From the NCBI GenBank assembly GCA_029931535.1, contig JAQPZY010001621.1, forward strand, positions 3,014,001-3,078,000: a stretch of 64,000 bases of DNA. The letters are read 5' to 3'. The notes under the pieces were generated by a model. That model saw nothing but the letters and a program-made list of their open reading frames with translations. It was not told where the DNA came from and ran no database searches. A program made the position numbers and the translations under genes. Of this stretch, positions 1 to 12,129 are shown in pieces. Every line of letters starts with the position of its first letter. The first letter of the stretch is position 1. This stretch comes from Margaritifera margaritifera (taxonomy: Eukaryota; Mollusca; Bivalvia; Unionida; Margaritiferidae).

Positions 1-186
1 AATTTGTCATAAAATCCTATGAACCATACCTATGTTTGAGTATGACTGAATTTGTCACAAAATCCTATGAACTATACCTATGTTTGAGTATGGTTGAATT
101 TGTCATAAAATCCTATGCACCATACCAGCTAAACCCATCCGGATCATAAAATCCTATGCACCATACCAGCTAAACCCATTCAGATC
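1..186. repeat. 48-bp tandem repeat, about four units, cut by the window edge
   Basis: Units begin at 1, 49 and 97 with AATTTGTCAYAAAATCCTAT, followed by a shortened fourth unit. The first two units share one 3' half (ACCTATGTTTGAGTATG) and the last two share another (ACCAGCTAAACCCAT). The array probably continues to the left of position 1. Confidence 0.9.
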
Positions 187-449
187 ATATAAGAAGATGA
201 GGTAATGTCACATACATGGTATAAGAAATATCAGAACTTCTAATCTTCCTTAGTTATGTACAAAAGGTATTTTTAGCAGAAATATCAAAGATAATGAAAA
301 TTCAAATGAAATTTAGGTAAAAGAAAGTTTTTATTTCTTTTTGTTTTGGTAACTTTTTTCTTTCTTACAAATTTATGATAATTATGAATTTGTATCAATT
401 TCGTGAAAGGTCAATAAAATAAAGGTTAATAAAATCCTCATTAACTTAC
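187..449. other. AT-rich intron sequence, nothing recognised
   Basis: This lies 3' of the BTB exon on the minus strand, so it should be intron. I see no further coding exon in it. Confidence 0.5.
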
Positions 450-672
450 AATTTTTGGTGTCAGAGTAATACAGTTTGTATAAAGAAACTCTAGCATTGC
501 TAAGAAGACATCGAGATTCATGTCTGACAGGACAAAAGAGGAATTATCAGCAGTTCCATATTTCTGAGACTGGTCAGAAAACATGGCCTTGAAAACTGTA
601 CATCTGGCTGATAGGACACAACGATGTGCAAATATAGCCTTTTTGTTTGGACCAACTAAGAACTTGATATCG
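450..672 (-). CDS. BTB/POZ-domain exon, BTBD19-like gene (internal exon)
   Basis: On the minus strand this exon encodes about 74 residues of a BTB/POZ fold. It opens with SDIKFLVG (the S codon is split across the intron), then the FAHRCVLSARC helix typical of BTB proteins and the FLAMLEFLYTN motif near its end. It is bounded by an acceptor TTTACAG at 673-675 and a GTAAGT donor at 444-449. BTB domains mediate dimerisation and often recruit Cullin-3. The closest family I recognise is BTBD19, judged by the VGPNKKAIFAHRC and LEFLYTN motifs; other small BTB proteins are possible. The exon starts with one base of a split codon, which matches the two bases left by the exon at 7313-7395. The remainder of the gene should lie left of position 1. 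Confidence 0.8.
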
Positions 673-991
673 CTGTAAAGAAAAAGCAAAATTATTATTG
701 GCATGAATCATATAGGTAAAGTTATTATTCTTCAAATTGTGATAAAAATTATTGTATTTGGAACTGGTTTTTGTTCCTTTCCTTTCCTCAGAGCCTAAAT
801 ATATTATGTTAAAACTTCACTAGCTTATTTTTACAGCGAATGGAGAAGGAATGCATTTTAAACAATTGAGTAAAAAGAAGGGAAATTTACATTTGAAGTG
901 ATTTTAATCATTTAAGAAACTGAAGTTTGAACTCTTTAAACCAGGACATTTTACTTGAACACATAAATATGAAATAATACAAAAGAGAATT

Positions 992-1206
992 TACCGTATA
1001 TACTCGCATAATCCGGGTCAAAATGCAAACAACATAGACCCTGATCTGTCATCGCATAATGCGCCAGCAGATCAGGGTCTATGTTGTTTGTTCTATTGAT
1101 TAATCCTTACAAACTGCATAGACCCAGATCTGCCAGTGCATTATGCGATGGCAGATCTGGATCTATGCAGTTTGCAGTATCGGCTTATACGTGAGAATAT
1201 ATGGGA
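992..1206. mobile_element. Double-hairpin MITE, copy 1
   Basis: Two neighbouring hairpins fill this element. The first has perfect 23-bp arms at 1026-1048 and 1068-1090 with a 19-nt loop. The second has 26-bp arms at 1110-1135 and 1149-1174 with one mismatch and a 13-nt loop. The two hairpins resemble each other (both contain CATAGACCC followed by GATCTG). The ends carry an imperfect inverted repeat of the type TACCGTATATACTCGC. A reverse-complement relative lies at 34788-35005, and similar termini bound the element at 52591-54154. Confidence 0.8.
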
Positions 1207-1919
1207 GATGAAAGAGTCCCTAAAAGGGACTGACACTCCACTGGCTGAAAAGAATTTGTTAGAAATTTACAAAAAGTCAGTTTCTTCCCGTCTTTTATCT
1301 TTTTTAATTGCCAATTATTAAAACATCTCAGATATAAATGGGAATCTCTAACACATTAAATTTGGTGAAAAATATTTTCTTATATGTCTTAGTTAACAAA
1401 CTGTACACAAGTACAATAAAAAATCTCTCTCACGGTTCTTAACCTTGAACCTGATACCATGGATAGAAGATCATTGAACTCATCTCGGATATTGTCAAGA
1501 TATATCCACTTGCTAAGTTTGGTTTAATCCATAATTATTACTTTTCTCTCTTTTAAATCCATGTTACTGAATTGGCATCATTCAATATATCCATTAACTG
1601 GTTTTTGATAAAAAAAAATCCATTCACACTTGTTTGTGTTATCATGCTCACAAGTCATCACAGATCAATAAAAAAACAAAACAAGTCAAGACCTTTGGCC
1701 TTAAAATCAATGTCAGAATGCTGACTATCAACTTGTTTATTGAGAAAAAAAAAACACAATACAAAGTCTAGTAAAAAAAAAAAATCACTTGTATATACAT
1801 GTATACAAATCGCTGTGTTCACAAGTTCAGTAAAGTATAAAGAAATGCAAGCTCTGACCTTGACTTGACCCTAAGGATAAATAAGTATGGTTTCAAACTT
1901 GTTCCTTATAGGGCAGGCA
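1207..1919. other. Non-coding stretch, nothing recognised
   Basis: AT-rich intron sequence with scattered poly-A runs (for example near 1748 and 1773). The short open frame at 1136-1321 starts inside the MITE and resembles no known protein. Confidence 0.5.
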
Positions 1920-3420
1920 TGTTGGTGCTCAGCTCTGCACCATTTTCATTCATGACTAATCACCTAGCGCATATATGTTGTCAATGCTACCATTCTTTCA
2001 AGATGATTTGTTATAAGATTTTTCCAATGACTACTATGGTTGCCACATTGGAGGTCAGCTCAGCACAATTTTCATTCAGAACCTGCTGTATATTGTCACA
2101 GTATTTTATTGAAAAGTCCATTTGAGTACAGTAATTCATTCAGGAGAAGTACCGGTAGTCATAAGAAGGTTTTGATCAGCATCATTTTAATATAGGACCA
2201 ACTATAGACTTTAAGAAGTGATTTTGCAATAACCCCATGTTGATACAGCACATCCATTCTGGACGATAAGTCAGAACAAGATTTTCAGATAACAGCTGTG
2301 GCAGCCATATTGGGAGGTCTGCACCATTTTCATTCAGGACCAACTACATATGACAAGAAGTTTTCTAGTGAAAACCTCATTATGATATGACCATCTGTTC
2401 AGGAGAAGTATCAATAACAAGATTTTCAAGCTGAACATCAGATTGGCATTTTCATTTGGACCATCTATATGTCATAAGAAGTCAATTAGTGAAAACACCA
2501 TGTCGATTTGACCATGTGTGCTGCAAAAATGACGACAACAAGATTTTGAAGATGGTCACCATGATGGCCATGTTGGATGTCAGATTGGCACCATTTTCAA
2601 TGAGGACCATCTACAGGGCATAAAAGGTCTTTTAGTAAAATCCCCACGTCGATATGGTCATCAGTTCAGGAGGACTGGCAATAACAATTTTCATGTAGGA
2701 TCATCTACGAATCATAAGAAATCTTTCAGTGAAAATCCCACCATATATGACCATCTGTTCTGTAGATCAAGTAGCAATAACAAAATTTTTAAGATGGCCA
2801 CTGTTGGATGCCAGATCAGCACTACTTTGATTCAAGACCATCTACAATATGTCATGAAAAGTCATTTAATAAAAACTCCATATCGATATGACCATCTCTT
2901 CAGGTGGAGTAGCGACAACAAGATTTTCATGATAGCTGTCATGCCAACCATGGCGGCTGTCTGCTAGGCACCATTTTCATTTAAGACCATCTACAAGTCT
3001 TCAGAAGTATTTTAGTTAGAACTCCACATCAATATGACCATTCATTCAGGAGGAGCAGTGATAACCAGATTTAAAGATTATCACCATGGTGACCATGTTG
3101 GAGGTTTGATCTGCTTCAATTTCCTTTGGGATTCATCTACAAGTCATGATCATAAGAAGTCTTTTTAATTAGTAAAACCCTCATCTTGATATGGTCATCC
3201 ATCCAGGAGGGGTATCCATAACAAGATTTTCAAGATAGCCACCACTGCAGTCATTCTGATGTCGAAAGAGCACCATTATCATTTTGGACCAACTATACCT
3301 CAGAATAATACTGTTTCATGACTTTTCTCTGAGTAGTTAGGAGGGATAGTGATAACAAACAACTGCTGATGAAAGGCAGACAAAGGACAACTTTGGTTGA
3401 CATACCAGTAGAGCCAAAAA
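1920..3420 (+). repeat. Degenerate tandem repeat, AAGATGGCC family, about ten units
   Basis: Diverged units of about 130-150 bp recur. Each contains, in order, a CAAGATTTTCAAGATGG-like block, GCCATRTTGGATG, CAGATCAGCACCATTTTCAT, GGACCAACTA, AAGAAGTCTTTTAGTGAAAA, CCCATGTCGATATGACCAT and TTCAGGAGGAGTAG. The same family fills 31955-33975 and 35455-35700. The tract ends near 3385-3412 in a weak stem (GGTTGACATACCAGTAGAGCC) similar to clearer 3' hairpins at 33940 and 40854. It does not look coding. Confidence 0.85.
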
Positions 3421-4389
3421 TAAAGAAAGTGAGAATCAGAATTGTTTGAATTGTTCACTTTGAATGATTCATTATAGATAAAAATGTTTAAACAAATTTA
3501 GGTCAAATTGCTACCAAAATGCAGATGCCAAATTTTGAACATATAGGATGAAGCTTGTATTTGAACTGAATTGTGAGTAACTGAAATATGCAGAATATAC
3601 CATAAATGGGGAAATTACTGCATCAATAAATTAAGACTATTTTGGAGAAAAAAAATTGCCTGATAAATTTTAATGATTTGGCAATTATTTAATTATTCCA
3701 TTCCATTTTTGTGGGTCTGAATTGTTAAATGTATGATTTTGGAAAATTTGGGAATTAAAATGTTGTGTAATTTTGGCAATTACTTCATGATATCTGCCCA
3801 TTTCCACAAGATTAAATGTTCAATATTTGGTGACAAGGTTGCACAAACTCATTAACAAATCATGCATACAATACACAGCATCACATTCCCTTTTCATGCT
3901 CCTGAATAATTTCAAAGTAATAAAACTTATATAGTTAATTACCCATAAATGCTAAATTGGACCTACTGTAAATTCATTTGTTTTTGTCTGCATAAATAAA
4001 AAAAATGTATTTTTCTCCATACTAACACATGCATGCCATATTCCCAGACAGTGTTGGGGTTTTTTTTAGACTCAAAAAGTGTGTTTTGAGGTCCCAAGGG
4101 GAGTCAGTGTATGTGACCCTCCAAAAGTGACGTCATCCAAATGAGAATAAACTGTCTTTTCAAATCAGCCTATAGCAAATTACTGGAAATTCAAATCTGA
4201 ATAAAAGAAAATACCATCTGTTTTCTCTGAAGCAGTTAATATACTTACAAACAAATAAAATGGTAAACTAAGCATTGTCAAATAACATCACCACACATAT
4301 ATGTACACATGGTCACAACCTCACAGACATTAAATACAAAAATGCACCAAGTTACTGTCTTTAAAATCCATTGGACAGTAGGATGTAGT
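3421..4389. other. AT-rich non-coding stretch
   Basis: Nothing with coding character is visible. The stretch holds T- and A-rich runs and no clear repeat unit. Confidence 0.5.
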
Positions 4390-4840
4390 TTTAATTACAT
4401 GCAGTCTTTGATGCTTTCAATAGTTCACTAGTTGGTTTGAAGGTAATGCAAGTGTCATTTGTGTTCATCTCTGCACTCATTAGAGACTGAATGGTGCTGT
4501 TGTACAACCTTCTCCGCAGATCTTGTTGAATTTTTCTAAGCATAGGAAATGATCTTTTCTGCATCTGCATTGCTGTGAGGGAGTGTCAAACATGCAATGG
4601 CCACTTGAGTCAGATTATCACTTTTCCAACTACCGAAACTGATTGATTGATTTTGGGATTAACAACGTGTGCGGCGATTCGGCCATGTTCATTGGTACTA
4701 CCGAAATAATCATGTTTTCCATTTTATACATGGAGTAAAAATGCGACTTCAAGGAAACGTTGCTGCTGATCACAAACTTTAATAAAGATGGCTTCAACAT
4801 TCTCATTCAATGCAGTCAGTGATGTGTAATAACATTTGTT
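4390..4840 (-). pseudogene. hAT-type transposase fossil, C-terminal dimerisation region
   Basis: Reading the minus strand from about 4830 down, short frames give VAIACLTLPHSNADAEK. The L-PHSNAD-E core is characteristic of the C-terminal hAT dimerisation region. After a stop and a one-base frame change the reading continues KIQQDLRRRLYNSTIQSL, which is also as expected for the family. Several stops upstream and the 58-bp insertion at 4639-4696 show it is dead. A second fossil of the same family lies on the plus strand at 39601-40440 and shares the HSNADAE segment almost base for base. Confidence 0.75.
4639..4696 (-). mobile_element. 58-bp insertion with 10-bp target duplication
   Basis: The segment is flanked on both sides by ACTACCGAAA (4629-4638 and 4697-4706), and removing it restores continuity of the surrounding hAT fossil. 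It begins CTGATTGATTGATTTTGGG. Read on the minus strand, it therefore ends in an (AATC)n tail. This looks like the 5'-truncated 3' end of a SINE; tails of this type are familiar from mollusc SINEs, but I cannot name the family. Confidence 0.7.
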
Positions 4841-7312
4841 CTTCAATATGCATCTCTGATGTAGTTAACTTCAGACAAATTGGGTTGTTCCGCTTAGCGC
4901 ACTTTACCTATGCAAATTAGCCTAATGGGCCCTGCCTCAGCAGTGCTGAAAGGACTTGACATGACACATCACCCTAGCTATTGTGAGCCACTTAAGTAAA
5001 TCTCTGAAAGGTGACTGTTTATCGCTGACCACCTTATCTTTAAACTGCCTCTAAAACAGCTGTATAAACTTCCCCGAGGATAGTTTTACATGAGCGCTGA
5101 ACAGGACCGTTTACTGTTTATACATACACAGAATACAGGGATATATCATGATGGTCAAGAAATATACGTGGTTTTTTCGTTTTTTTTGCGGGAAATTATT
5201 TTTTTTGCTAAGATTGCTGAAAATCATGTTTTTCTAAACACAACCATGTCAGGGGGTTTGGGAGTCCAAAATTGTCTTTTTCACATGACACGTCCTGTTA
5301 TGGCATGTATACTAACATTCATGATTTTGGGAAGGGGCCTATTCACAGAAGAATCATTGTTCACTGGGTCTTTAGATTTGTGGTTAGTAGCAACCAGGAA
5401 ATCCAAGAAAATTGTCAGAGTTGTTTCAACACACACACATACACACGAACATAATATATATACTAGAATCTCTTATATATATACTGAACAGATGTCGATC
5501 TAAAAACAAACTGCCTGAAATAGGATCACATTTTACCATTTTAACTGAAACTGCACACACATAGTAACATTTTTGATGACCATTGATTATAGTCGTTTCT
5601 CATATTCTCGTGGGTTCCATAATCTCGTGGTAAATCATATTTCCGTAATAAATACAATGGTGCAACACCTTTCTGTTGTTTATCCCAGCAACAGCGCAAG
5701 AAGGAAGTTATCAACGAGTTTAAACACCAAATATCAAAGAAATGTTTTGTTTTGTGGTCAGTAGGGAAGAAAAAATGAAAGGATTGAAAAAACAATGAAA
5801 ATTAAGTCCACCTGTATACCCTCCTTTACCACTACACCAAACACAAAAACAGTAAATAATTTTCCCAGTTAACAGAAAATGGTCATCTGCTTGTCAATGA
5901 ATGTTACTGATGTATCAGAATCACATGACAGATTACTGCATCGCTCAGTCAGGTGAACAAAAGTATGATAGAAAATAAGGACCATAACTCTATTGAATCC
6001 TGCACACTTCTTTAAGGCACTAAAATTATGTTACTTTCATTCTCTGTTGCTTTTATTCTTAAAATAAAAATAGTAATGTTTCATTATTATGGCATAGTAC
6101 ATATATTTTCATATCTGATAAAGTGAAAATATTGCATCATTATGAAATTTGTCTATTATTTAAGCATCAAACTAACAAGGGTAAAATTTTGTAACAGTAT
6201 GATCAGAATTGACTTGAGAAACATGAAACATTCAACAATCGAAGTTACACTGAACTGACCACCCTCCACATACCAACCTCCCTAACAAATAATATATCAT
6301 GTCAATAACTTGAGTATTGTGGATACTTTTTTGGACCTTTCATTCGTGTTATTACCCTTCTGAGCCACCTTAGAGATAAATACTCATTTACCATGACATT
6401 ATGGTAACCTCCCTTTAAAAACGATGGCTGTCACCTGGCATGTTGATGAGTGGAAAATGAACTCTAATCTTTTATGTCACTAAGAATAGATTTGTGTCAA
6501 ATTGGAAACAGATGTTAAAGAATAAAACAACAACAGAATTATAGTCAGGTGAGTCTTTATTTAATAATTTATAACAGTTCAATTCATTAGTACCGCGAGA
6601 TTACGGAACGCCGGTACACTAACTGCTGGCTTTGTAAGTTAACAAAACCTTCCACTATTTAAACAACGTTGGTCAAAGAGTGAATATACATTTCGAGTGT
6701 AAATTTTTCTTACATTGTATAAGAACCCACACATGATTAAAACCAAATATTTACATTGGTTATCTAGTTGTATTAATTCCCAAAGTTGGTTTTCCTGTTC
6801 AAAATATGTAAACAAAGTCATCATGTGATCAGCAGTACTATCTTTAGCATATAATAGTAAATTAAAGGCCAAAATGTCTGACACAAAAAAGGCATTAGTG
6901 AAAACATAGATTTTCATTATGATTTTTTTGAAATTACATGAAATTACCTTTTGAAATCTCATTTTATTTGATTTTACTATATAATTAAATTCTGTCGCTC
7001 TTTAAGAACGCTGGTGACACAGCTGATGACGTCATTATCTCGCAACAAGAGGTGACCGACAACTGGCCGTTGGACGATACATGAATGCCAAAATTGTTTT
7101 AACGATGATTAAATGAAGTAGATATTGTTGAACACTTTCTATGGTTATTTGAATAGATTATCAGAATATTATAACGAACGCGTTAAAATTCACGTTAAGT
7201 GCATGAAAAGTGATTGTTCGAGGATATTATATACATTTCTATAAGAAGAAGAACTACAACAAAAAATAGTTCACTCGAAAATATAAAACTGAACAAAGCG
7301 TCAATTAAATGC
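4841..7312. other. Intronic stretch without recognised features
   Basis: I see no exon or element with clear borders. Open frames at 5090-5503 and 6639-6962 have no recognisable domain and no supporting splice context. A short CA/TA-rich run lies at 5431-5490. Confidence 0.45.
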
Positions 7313-7395
7313 CTGTGTTCTTTGTTATTGACGAGTTTTTTCATGCCCATGGCGAATTCAACAGCATCTCCTTTCATGGCCTTTTCGTTAGCCAT
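7313..7395 (-). CDS. First coding exon of the BTBD19-like gene
   Basis: An ATG at 7393-7395 sits in a good start context (CAACAATGG). It opens a reading frame ending MKKLVNNKEH plus two bases, AG. Joining these to the C that begins the BTB exon at 672 gives a serine and produces LVNNKEHSDIKFLVG. This is the usual entry into a BTB domain of this type (LVNN-x(3)-SD-x-x-FxVG). The coding length, 83 bp, fits the phase of the next exon exactly. The implied donor is GC (AG|GCATTT), with no GT at that place. Alternative: the true donor is elsewhere and the continuity is a coincidence, which I think unlikely. Confidence 0.65.
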
Positions 7396-8173
7396 TGTTG
7401 CTGGATTGACTTATCTCTTTTGTAAGACTAAAACAATGGATATATGATGCAGCATTAGAAAAAGGGTCAATGCGTCTCTGTCGTCAGGAGCACCTAGCCG
7501 TTTTCGAGATACTTCAGTATTCATCCTTATCGTATGAAGACTATTTCACAAACAAAATCGAAATCTGAAATCAGACCCTGAGCATAAGGCGTTTATTTGG
7601 AAAAACCAGGTCTCTGTACGCAAGATTTTCCTTTTTTTAAAATAAGCTAATATTAAAGAAAGAAGTATCCTTTCTGATTTCACTATCTTGATTAGAATTT
7701 TATTTAGGTATTGCAGTTGCATTAACATTGGAGAGCAAAACTATTCCACATTTTATTTTAACTGATGGAAACATTTTGCTCTAAGAGACCAAAAGCAGAT
7801 GAGTTTTATAGATTGCTCCTATTAAATCAAAGCTGGGCGAAAAACAAAATTCACATATCATATGGCAATACCTCTCAACTATATGAAAATATCTTTTAAA
7901 AACCATCACAAATCATGAATCTTTGGCAATATTATGTTTTGAGTGTGAATAAAGGTCATGTTTAATCCACTTTTAACAAAGTGCCATTTTAAATCTCAGG
8001 ATTGTGAGAAGGAAATAGACCTAAAAAAAAATACCAGGTTTTAAATACAGTGTATTCTTCTTTCCTAACTAACTGATAAATTTGTAAAGAAGCTGATTCT
8101 TGATAAATTAAAGGTTAATTTAAAAAAAATAAAATGTTAACAGTTATAATGGATCTAATTTTGATCCATGTGG
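7396..8173. other. Likely 5' flank of the BTB gene
   Basis: Upstream of the predicted start codon on the minus strand, so it should contain the 5' UTR and promoter. I could not identify a TATA box or other element with confidence. Confidence 0.35.
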
Positions 8174-8194
8174 TTAAAGGAGCACTACTCTATA

Positions 8195-8999
8195 TTATGA
8201 AAGAAAAAACAAAAACAAAAAAACCCCTGGAAAACTAGAAAATTGTTGTCCTTGTTCAATCACAACTTTCCCACCCATGAAGTACATGTAAAACATATGG
8301 ACTTACATAGATAATCAAAGAAAAACTTTCAGATGTGTAGAGTGGCGACATCACTTTTTGAGTTCTATAAATATAGCACAGGAAAGATGGAGAAAGAAGA
8401 AATAGTAGACAGTACAATAGATACAATGGAGCTAGATGCTTCCAACCTTTGAAAAATGGCTTCAAGTAAGTTGATATGAGAGAAAGAGGGGCATCTCAAA
8501 CCAGGTAACTAAGAAAGTTGATTTATTAATGATCTAGTTGGACACAAGGGGATATATGCACCTGTACATCTCACACGTATCCTAGGTTATGCCCCAGGAG
8601 TAGAGGATTTGTCCTTGGCTCATAACTTAGACACTATCAAGATTCACACCATATAACCATATATACACTAAATGGATTTGAAAAGAGAAAATGACATTTA
8701 CAGTAGTCAAACATTTGCCCCTGGATCAGGCCATACCGCAAGTGGCATACATTGTGATATGCAATGCCATGTCATTTACCTAATTCTAGGTTTTCTTCTT
8801 CTTCTGTATTTCACTTTGAATTACATTGAATTTGATGCATACTCAAGCAATCATCAGTGTGAAAACTATAAAAGTGACATTGCCCACATGCTTCTTGAAG
8901 AAAATGAGGAATCAGTGTGCATAGGTATTTGTGTAATTTTGTACAAAATCTTCCAAAATTATTCTACTTGGAAGGGTTTACTGGAACCAGCTTGTTGAC
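8195..8999. other. Non-coding stretch with one weak open frame
   Basis: The open frame at 8672-8998 (108 codons) includes a hydrophobic segment but no recognisable domain, start context or splice context. I do not call it a gene. Confidence 0.4.
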
Positions 9000-11100
9000 T
9001 GGATAATATTTTGTAAATTTATGCACCGGAACTAGTGGATGTGTTGCTGCTCTTAGGTCAAGGTCACAGATCAAGGTTACAGTTACTTTAAGTGTGTTGT
9101 TTGCAACTCTGAAACTAATAGAATTAGTGGTAGGAAAATTGGTAAACTTTTACATATATGTAATACAAGGTGTAAATTTACATGGTTCTCATTTCACAGT
9201 CAGATGTGGAGATTACTTTTGTTTGGAGATGTAGTTTACAAACTTTTAAACAAATTGACATAAAACTTGGTATAGCTGTAGTTCAATCATGATTTGATGT
9301 TGTCACTTAGCACTTTGTGAACCTATCTTTAAGACCAGGTGTCAGGTCAGTATAATTTTTTGTGTGTCCAAACTGTCACCCAGAAGCTGACAAGTCATTA
9401 CAGATAAAGGAATGAAATATTTCACCCTGTAAAATCATAGCTTGAGGGTGTATCTTGCATCTATCATGTGTAACAATTGCATGGTCATATTAGCAAGATC
9501 AAAGTCACATAGGAAGCTTACTCACTTTTTGCATTAGGACTGTAACTCTAAAACCATTGATGGTTGTGTAATTAAACTTTTGTTTAAATCACAACTTCTG
9601 AATGTATCATTTATTTTTCATGGTTTTTCATCATGATTAAGATCATAGATCAGTACTGTCTATTTCTGTGTCAGGGTTCTAGCTCAGAAATTCTCAAGGT
9701 AGTAATAGTGAGATGAAGCTTTGTATATTCATGCTTCATGGTTGGGCTGTAGTTCAGAAGCTGTTTAAGTAATAAAAATGAAATATTTGGGATGGTGTGT
9801 CTTGTTCCACTATCAAGATCCTATCTGCAAAGTGAAGGTCAGTCATCTCAAAGTTACTTACTTCATGTCTTGGCTGTAACTTTAAAGCCCTTAAAAGTAG
9901 TATTATTAAACATTTTAAAATTTTACATCTCGACTTTTTTGTGATTTTCATAATCTTAGTCTCAAGGTTATGGTCACATGACAATATACATATTTTTCTT
10001 GCCAACTAAAACCCATATTTAGAGAGATGAATCTGAATATGCTTATATCCGTGATGCCCTGACAGTGTTTCATATACAACTTTTGTGGTTCTATCATAAA
10101 GGTGAAGGTACTCAATTTTTTTTATCCAGGCTGTAGCTCTGATGATGTTTAATATGTTGGGAAGAGTGTATGTATACCAATATATAATAACAAGAGAGTG
10201 TGTTGCATACCATGTGCTATGTCATTTCTCAAGGTCAAGGTCTAGGCATGAACACTTCTGGTGACATGTAAGTCAGGTGTGATATTAAATTATGATGTGA
10301 ATATTGATGCATTTTATTATATACATCTTAAATTGGGCATATTATGTTAATGTATTATCTGCCCATCCTTCTGTTAACATTTGATTGTCCAGCCCATAAC
10401 TTTGTAACAGCTGGAGAGTTTTTCATGAAACTCTGCCCATTTATATATCATGACTGGATGGTGTGTCACAGACCATAGACAGGTCCCTTCCCATACAATG
10501 TTCAGTTCACAGCAAGGCAAGGAAAAATGTAATTATGTGATTTGTAAATTGTCTGGAGAATAACTTCTATACTACTATCGATATTTTAATGAAACTTTAA
10601 CCAGTTATATATCATAACTAAAGATATGTGTCACATCCATAGGCAGTTATATATCATAACTAAAGAGTGTGTCACATCCATAGGCTTGACTTCCGACTCA
10701 AGGTTAAGATTAGGGAAAATATTAATCAGTGATCTCTACCCATGTACAGATATAACATTTGAACCAATGAAGATATTTTCATGATACTTCAGCATATTAT
10801 ATATCTGGACTCTACAGTGTCTCATGTTTTCATAGTCATACCCTCTTCCCCCAAGGATAAGGTCAAAAACAAAGGAAGTCAATGTCCTGTTTCCTTGTCC
10901 AGGCTCTCAAACCACTTCAGATGGAATGTTACCCAGCTCCACACTTTATGATGCAGCTGGCAGGTTTTTAGCTCAAAGGTCAAGGTAAATGGTGGGGAAA
11001 GGTCATGAGATGGGCATATAATGTGCTGTGTGATTCTCTTGTTACTTAAAGTCTCAAGGTTGTGTCACATCTCATTGTTTTGGTGCCACCTTCAAGATCA
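9000..11100 (+). repeat. Degenerate CAAGGTCA-type tandem repeats
   Basis: Blocks such as CAAGGTCA(C/T)A, GGCTGTAGCTCTGA and TTTCATGAAACT recur at irregular spacing of roughly 200 bp. A local near-duplicate of about 40 bp lies at 10603-10684 (CAGTTATATATCATAACTAA twice). This style of low-copy diverged tandem repeat is common in mollusc intergenic DNA. No coding potential is seen. Confidence 0.65.
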
Positions 11101-12129
11101 AAGTTGAGAGGGTATTCTATATACTTTAACCATCAACCATTGAAAATGATGTGAAATTTTTGGGTGTTTTGAGTATGTGTATTTTATCTGCCTCTGTTGT
11201 GGAGTTTTCATCAACTTTCTGTGGATGCAGCTATAGTGGCATGGGGTTAATAATGTATAAAAGAGAAGGACATGCAGACATGCTACTTTTCTGAAGATTT
11301 CTATTTTAAAATGATTTTCCATAAGTTCAATATAACACAAACTTTTGTATTAAAGAACTCCTCACAGGAACATGTTTGTGAAATAGGCTAAGAATATGTG
11401 TTCCAACTGCTAGGAATTTCATCGAAAGTGAGACATGACACATACAATATCATACATTATTCATTTATCATCTGTCCTGCATGAACTTTGGGAATGACAT
11501 AATCTTAGTCCCGATAACAACCAGATCAAGAATATACTTTGACATCTATAAAAAGAAGCCATATTTAATCAAACTTTCCAGGAATATTTTAAGGCGTTTT
11601 TGTTTTATGGCTTCAATGACAACTATTCAACCTCCATAGGAACCAGGTAGAAAAACATTTTACACATCTAAAAAAATACACTGGTGAAATTTTAGAATTG
11701 GGGGAAATATTTTTCATGACATGATCTACAAAAAAAATTGGTGTCTCTTGGTCTCAATGACAGCCAGGCGAGAAACATAATTTTGACATCATCTGTAAAA
11801 CTACTTCATTGAATGTTATCCAACTTTCAGGAAAATGTTCCATCTGATATGTTCTAGTCAAAGTTGTTTCTTATAGCCTCCATTTATCTTTAACATCAAC
11901 CATGTGGAAATATATTTCAGTATTTTTCAAATTAAATGGCCAGTCCCCAAGATTAATGCAACACAGAAAAATCTCTGAACCAAGTTTAACCTGCAAATTG
12001 CTGTTATGTTTCTACTTTTAGTTGAATGTGAGTCTGGTTAGTCATCTCATGCCCACTTGGGCCTCATATACTTTATTTTTTTAAAGTGTGTTCATGAACC
12101 CTTATACAAATCACTTTATTTTTTTAAAA
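11101..12129. other. Non-coding stretch, probably more diverged repeat
   Basis: It contains recurring phrases (for example CTTTCCAGGAA and ATGACATAATC) but no clear period or coding frame. Confidence 0.4.

Larger units (their letters stand above)
673..7312 (-). other. Predicted intron 1 of the BTB gene
   Basis: This 6.6 kb interval separates the predicted first coding exon from the BTB exon. The acceptor is canonical. The donor inferred from protein continuity is GC rather than GT (7311-7312). The interval contains a double-hairpin MITE, a degenerate tandem-repeat tract, a hAT transposase fossil and a 58-bp insertion, listed separately. Confidence 0.6.

Noticed and set aside
7027..7034. CRE-like TGACGTCA as a promoter element
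   Set aside because: It lies inside the intron downstream of the BTB start codon. The same 8-mer also occurs at 19171-19178 within the RT YIDD codons, so chance occurrence is enough.
8672..8998. 108-codon plus-strand ORF with a hydrophobic stretch
   Set aside because: No recognisable family, no splice or promoter context; one such frame is expected by chance in 64 kb of AT-rich DNA.
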